This document shows positions 47,301 through 53,300 of a stretch of 64,000 nt of DNA, in pieces. The stretch lies in the NCBI RefSeq assembly GCF_015706575.1, contig NW_024037063.1, positions 9,796,927 through 9,860,926 on the forward strand. Direction: 5' to 3'. The position numbers and the translations under genes are program-made. The notes below the pieces were generated by a model, which worked only from the letters and a program-made list of their open reading frames with translations, had not been told where the DNA came from and made no database searches. Each line of letters starts with the position of its first letter. Position 1 is the first letter of the stretch. This DNA is from Patiria miniata (taxonomy: Eukaryota; Echinodermata; Asteroidea; Valvatida; Asterinidae).

Positions 47301-50300
47301 TATGTGCACATCTTTTGTTCGGAAGTCCACACAGTGAATGCAATGCTTGTACATTTATATTCCAAATTTTGTAAAAATGTTATACCCCGAATTTTCTGTT
47401 GCGGTTGACTCCTCTAGACTTGGACTCGTCTGAGGCATCAACAGTGGGACTCTTTACCCTTAGTTGAGGCTACACATGGTAGATTGCCGACTAAACTCTA
47501 TCTGACCTAGACTAAATGACAAGTCGTTAGATAGTCGTATTTTGTCTGTGAACTTCAGTTTAACTCAATCGGCCGGGTTGCAACATATCTAACGACTTGA
47601 AGGTTACGTTTTCCACCGTTATTCATGTATGCGTGAAGCGCAATACATATGCAGTGCATTATTGCGGTGAGATCCAATGGCGCACCGCAATGCAAATGAG
47701 GACTCGTTCATTCCGTCACATGGGGAGTTCTTCTCAATACGTCGGGACATGTTTGCAGATCGGGCGACGTTTTTAAGGCCAAATCACTCAGCTTGGCCAA
47801 TTGTGTATAGAAATAAAATGTATCATTGTGACATACTTGATTTATTTCAGTCATGTATGCCCTATAACGAATTTTGAAATGTTGCACAACACAAAGAACA
47901 AACCCTCGAAGTAATGAGAATGACCTTCCGTAGCGGCCTAGAATACACGCTGGAATCTGAACCAATCAGAGTGCTCGCATATAATTCGCTAGCGATTCAA
48001 CATACTCCCATATGTTGTGTACAAAATAGAAAACGTTTTCGCCAAGTCGGTTATTGAACATCAATAGTCAGCATCATTTGGTCTGGGAACCAGGCTTCGC
48101 GCATTGCAGTGATATTTTGTGTGTGTGGAACCAGTAACCGGTACCTTCCGTACGTGAACATTAGCCGACTTGGCACCAAGTCTATATCTGACTCGAAATT
48201 GGAATAATAGTTGTTCTTATCTAGGCAGACTTCCGATCTAGGTTAATTAGTTCTGTCTACCCCAATTTGTGGTAAGAGTTCCTTCTTATACGCAATACAA
48301 GTCTTAAAAGTTCCACTTACCTGGTTCGACTTTGTTTTAATGCACGGGACTCGCTGAGACTTTGTTGTTCTGTAGAAATAGTGTCAGCACGAAAAGCTAG
48401 ATGAAAGTGAAAATCTCTATTATTCTGTGGTCAGCACGAAAAGCTAGATGGTTGAAATTGGTTAGGAAATGCTAATGTTGAAAAGCCGTGCTGTAAATTG
48501 GCGGTACTTCAGAGAAAATGTAGCTGCTCAATTCCTCATTATACCATGGTATGTCGTAACTCAGTTAACCCAAAACGTCTAAACCAGGTTTTTATACTTA
48601 GGGCATGGGTAAAGACAGTTAGTAAATATTAGTTTGGTGTAACAATTTTTTTAAAGATCTTAGTTATTGATGGGAAAGAAATTACACAATGGTCTTGGGT
48701 TTAAAACTCGTGTTTTACGTGAAATGTGAGATAGCCTCGTCTTTATTAGCCAGTTGTTGTCTCAACATTCCATAATATTCCATTGTGTCATGGATGTTTC
48801 ATTGTAATTCTAGCTGCTAATGGACAAGGCCGTAGTTTAATACCTTCAAAAGTGGTCATGCCCCCAGTGGTTCTTTTGCATTCGTATGATGCACATGCCC
48901 TTTAGCAGCGTCATACATATTGTACTGTTAGCATGTGCACTTCATCACTATTTAAATTATGATCATTTAGGTTCTTTACCTGACCAAATTGCCAAACTTG
49001 TTTTTGAGTCACCAAACCTCAAGTTCGAGTCCGAGTCCGAGTCTCGAATATTATAACTGGAAACGATAATCTGGTACCAAACACTATCAAGCTTGCATTT
49101 ACGCAATATCAAGTGTGGACGCTGGGATACTCCGGATACATGTTGCGATACATTGATTTCCCAGATTTATATATCAAAAACAAGCCAGCGTATGTAGGGT
49201 ATCTAGATGCGTTTCCTCTGTATCGCTTGCTCAGGAGAGGACCGTCTTGAAAATTATTTGTAATTATATTGAACAAAATGAGTGATTTGTGGTAATTTTG
49301 GTCAAGTCCCGAGTCACGCAGGTCGAGTTCGAGTCCAAGTCTGAGTCCGCTGGGTCAAGACCCAGTCCGATTTATTTGTCATTGTGACTCGAGTCCGAGT
49401 CCGAGTTACAGAAAATGGCATCTCGAGTCGGACTGAGTCCAAGTCCGAGTCACGAGTCATACCATTTATAATTGCTCAGTTAGAAATAAGTATCTGGTAT
49501 CTGCGTCCCATATGCAATATTATGAGTACATGTCACACACACCATCAGACAGGGATGATGTTTGAATATATGCGCGTATTTATGAGCAAGAGCTGAATCA
49601 GCTTCTTCATCAAGGTTGAACCTAACCCGGGGTAAACCCTAAGGCTACCCATTGTTAAGTCTCAAATTTTGAAAGCCTATACTTGAAGTGTGTGTCGTTT
49701 CATACCTATTTGGCATAAATTGAGTTATTTTACCCATGTGAAGTTCAACCCAAGTTTCGTTTCTTACGTACTCTTACACTTTTTTTGTAACAGGGTAAAT
49801 GCCAAGGGCTGCCGCTTCAGTATTTGTTGCGCAACTCAGAATCTGTTCATGTACTGTTGCGCCTAATCAAATCCCAAATTAAAAAAAAACATCTAATTCC
49901 AAATGAAGAAGCAAGTGTCAAGGACATGTGCAATGCAGCAAACAAATTCAGTGAAAGCATCTGCCTGTGACCCCAAAAGTAGATATAACGCCACGAAGTT
50001 CAACACAGGGGAACCTGGCTCTGTTGGCTTCACACTTTCAACTATTCAGTGGTAAGAAATGCTCACCCGTGTCGAGGATTTAACCAATCTGGCGGTTGAC
50101 ATGGGTTTGGAAGGGATCAAAAACATTCAGTTGTAAAACACTACTTGTTTTAACCCGGCACTACCTTTGCGTCAATCCTGAGTTCTTCCAGGTAGAAAAT
50201 TTCTTGTGAATTTAATTAAAACCCTAAATTACAACATCTAAAGGAACAAAATCATTGTTTTTGTTCCCAATGGAGACCGTAAAGTATCGCAAATCTTGGG

Positions 50301-53300
50301 ATCGACTGAAAGACAAAGGAATATTGGAGGATTTTCTTATCGACCACATGTGGCAAGACATCCGTGAGCACAAACAGGCCCTGCTGGATCTGATGGACAA
50401 GTTTGACCTTCTCTGTGAGCGTGTTGATGAGGTATGTTTTGTAGGCATTCACATTTCAAATCTAGAATGTAACGGGTACAAGCAAACGTGATTACAGCTA
50501 GTGGTTTCAGTAAACAAGTTCAGAACGGCAGTATAACACACGTTTCAATGTATGGGAGTGGATTCATCCATTGCCAGCCATATAAGTATAGTATACAAAA
50601 TCTGACTTATTTTCTTATGGGAGCCAGGTGGGGACAAGGGGTCATTCATAACATAAGTACATCTAGACTTTCTTCCGCCTTTGAACATAATTAGTTAACA
50701 ATGGTTGGACTGGTCCATTGGACTACAGCTTACCAAGGTAAATCATACTTCCAGTTCTCAATATAGACCTGCTATCAAAGTGAATAGCAGGGGTCCAGGA
50801 CCAGCTTAGTTGGGTTATCAAACTTATATATTTCGACTAGAGAACCTTGCATATCATCAGGCATGCGCAACGTAAGTCACAAATCAGACAGTGACCTGTC
50901 CAGACTTGAAAAAGCTAAATCATGGATCATATCACAATGATCTTGGAAGTAATCTTTTCGGAAAATGTTTTTACTACTTGAGGTAACATGTTTATATTCA
51001 TCACAAGTTTGCTATATATTGAGGCGGAAAGTGCGTATAATCATGTGGCTACATGAATGTGTCTCAAACCGCAACCAGAAGCCAGCTCTTTGAAATTCAG
51101 TTATAGCGTGGTTATAGTCTGTAGTACTACTGTTCATACACAGATCAGGGCGGTCAATTACGTCTCAGCCAGTGATAATTAAGCCTTGCTTGTCACGCTC
51201 CAGCCAAAATGGCAATCAAAATGACTGTCCACTGCCTCACTTTTATTATTTAAATTGTACACTGGTGTATTCATCGTGCAAGAGGTTTCAACTCGTTTAT
51301 CAGTACGAAAATCAACATAACAAAATAATAAGGACTTTTACAATGCAAGCTACCTCCTGCAATGAGTGATGAATCTCTCTATCGAAGCAAATGTACATGT
51401 TTAGGCCTATGAGTGTTTTGAAAAATGAAATAGGGCAGTAGGAATCCTTGCATTTTCTTTCCAAAGCTCGCAGACACCTTACCTGCGTATTTTGTTTGCT
51501 TCGTGGAACTATGTTCTTGCATATAATTTACCTGACTGCATATTTAGACAAAACAAAACGCAAATTCAAAAAAAAAAAATCTATGTTCTGTTCATCGAGC
51601 AGGCAGGGTTCTACTTTCATTTTTTTGGTCGGAGACTAAAGACATACAATTGCGATGGTAGCATAAAAGATTAATTTGTGTTTGCTCTTACTGCATGATA
51701 GGAAACCTGTTGACGAATTTTTGTTGTTGAAAGATTTCAAAATGGAATTGAGCTGTGCACCACAATGACCTTTTATTTTCACATGCATTCCTTTTTCAAG
51801 CCATAATGTTTCCTGGAATGCATAATATACAACTCCTGTGGTTTCCGATCTCGCCATTTAAAATTCTCTTTTCTTATATTGATTTTCGTGCTGACAAACG
51901 AGTTGGAATCCTCTTGCATGATGTGCAACAGTGTTTCATTTGATTAATAAATGTAAGGAAGTGAACAGTCATTGTGGGCGGTAACTGTGGGTGGAGCGTG
52001 ACAAGCAAAGTTTTTGAGACCTAAATGATCGTTCTGTGTACGGTCAAATCGAATGTACTATCAATACGTTGTCGGACTGATCTCTCTAAGCCTTCTCAGA
52101 AGTTCAAAAGGTATTTCAGCGAAGATTTTACTACTATACATATGTTCATCTTATAAATAGTGTAAATGTTTTCCAACTTAGTCTCGAGAGGAAGAGAAAA
52201 GTACCCCTGCTTCATCCACGGCCACACAGCCTTGCCCCGCAAATGCATCTTATTATGTGCCTTCAATGTTGCGGCAGCAGACATCACGTTCACCTCAACC
52301 TCAGACAACTGAGATGAACTCAAACGTGTTCTATGTGGACTTCAAAGAATTCCTCCCTGGTAATATGGCATCAAACGGTAGTTTACACAAAATGAAGGAA
52401 CACCTTTTTCATGCATGCCTGTTTGTATGTCTGTTTTGCTGTATGTTTTTGGCTGTCTTTCATATTTGTATGCTTCATACAAGTTATACTGTTTTAGGTT
52501 CTACCTTTGATCAAAGTTAGCCAGAACCTCATTTATTTCATTTTTAATTTAAAGTTCAACAAATTTAGAAACAGACTGGAGCGGGGTTTGAACTTGCAAT
52601 CTCGGAATTGCTATTCCGGTGCTATAAAACTGGGGTATCTATCCCTCTTCTGATCATTTCCCTTTTTTCCAGATGGATTGCACCATCGGTTGGTTGTGCG
52701 AGCTTTGCGATGGTCTCAAAAATTGGGTGGAACAAATCCTTTCCTGCTCTATGATCGAGCAAATTTCTATGTAGATGACCATCACAAGTTTGCACTGCAA
52801 ATGGTGCACGAATCAAACCTTGCATACATCAAAGTAAGTACATTGTCTAGTGTTGATGCATCGCAAGAACCCATTCAATGGTTACGGGGGAACCACTGTG
52901 CATGTGAGGGATACTTCACGCCATACGCGCATAACCCAATACTTGCACATGGTGCACCTGTACATCTCTCCCACACACGCTTACATATAGGCATAGAGGT
53001 GGGGTACTTCCTTTGTTCTCGTGTACTAAAATTTTGCAACGTCGCACACTAATGTCAAAATGCTATTATTCTAACCAGAGTTAATGTCCTGGGCTGAAAT
53101 TCGGACTTAATATCCCTTTTCTAAAACTCTTCCATTTGCGACGGATCAACCCACCTTGGAAATTCCTAGTTTTTGAGTAAAATCCATATATTTATTCGTG
53201 AAAAACTTGTGGGGTACCAAAACGGTACCCAGCAAGTCGGTGGGCATTCCTTGTGGGGTACCTCCCATTGTTCCGGCACCCAACAAGGCAGTGTTTGTAC

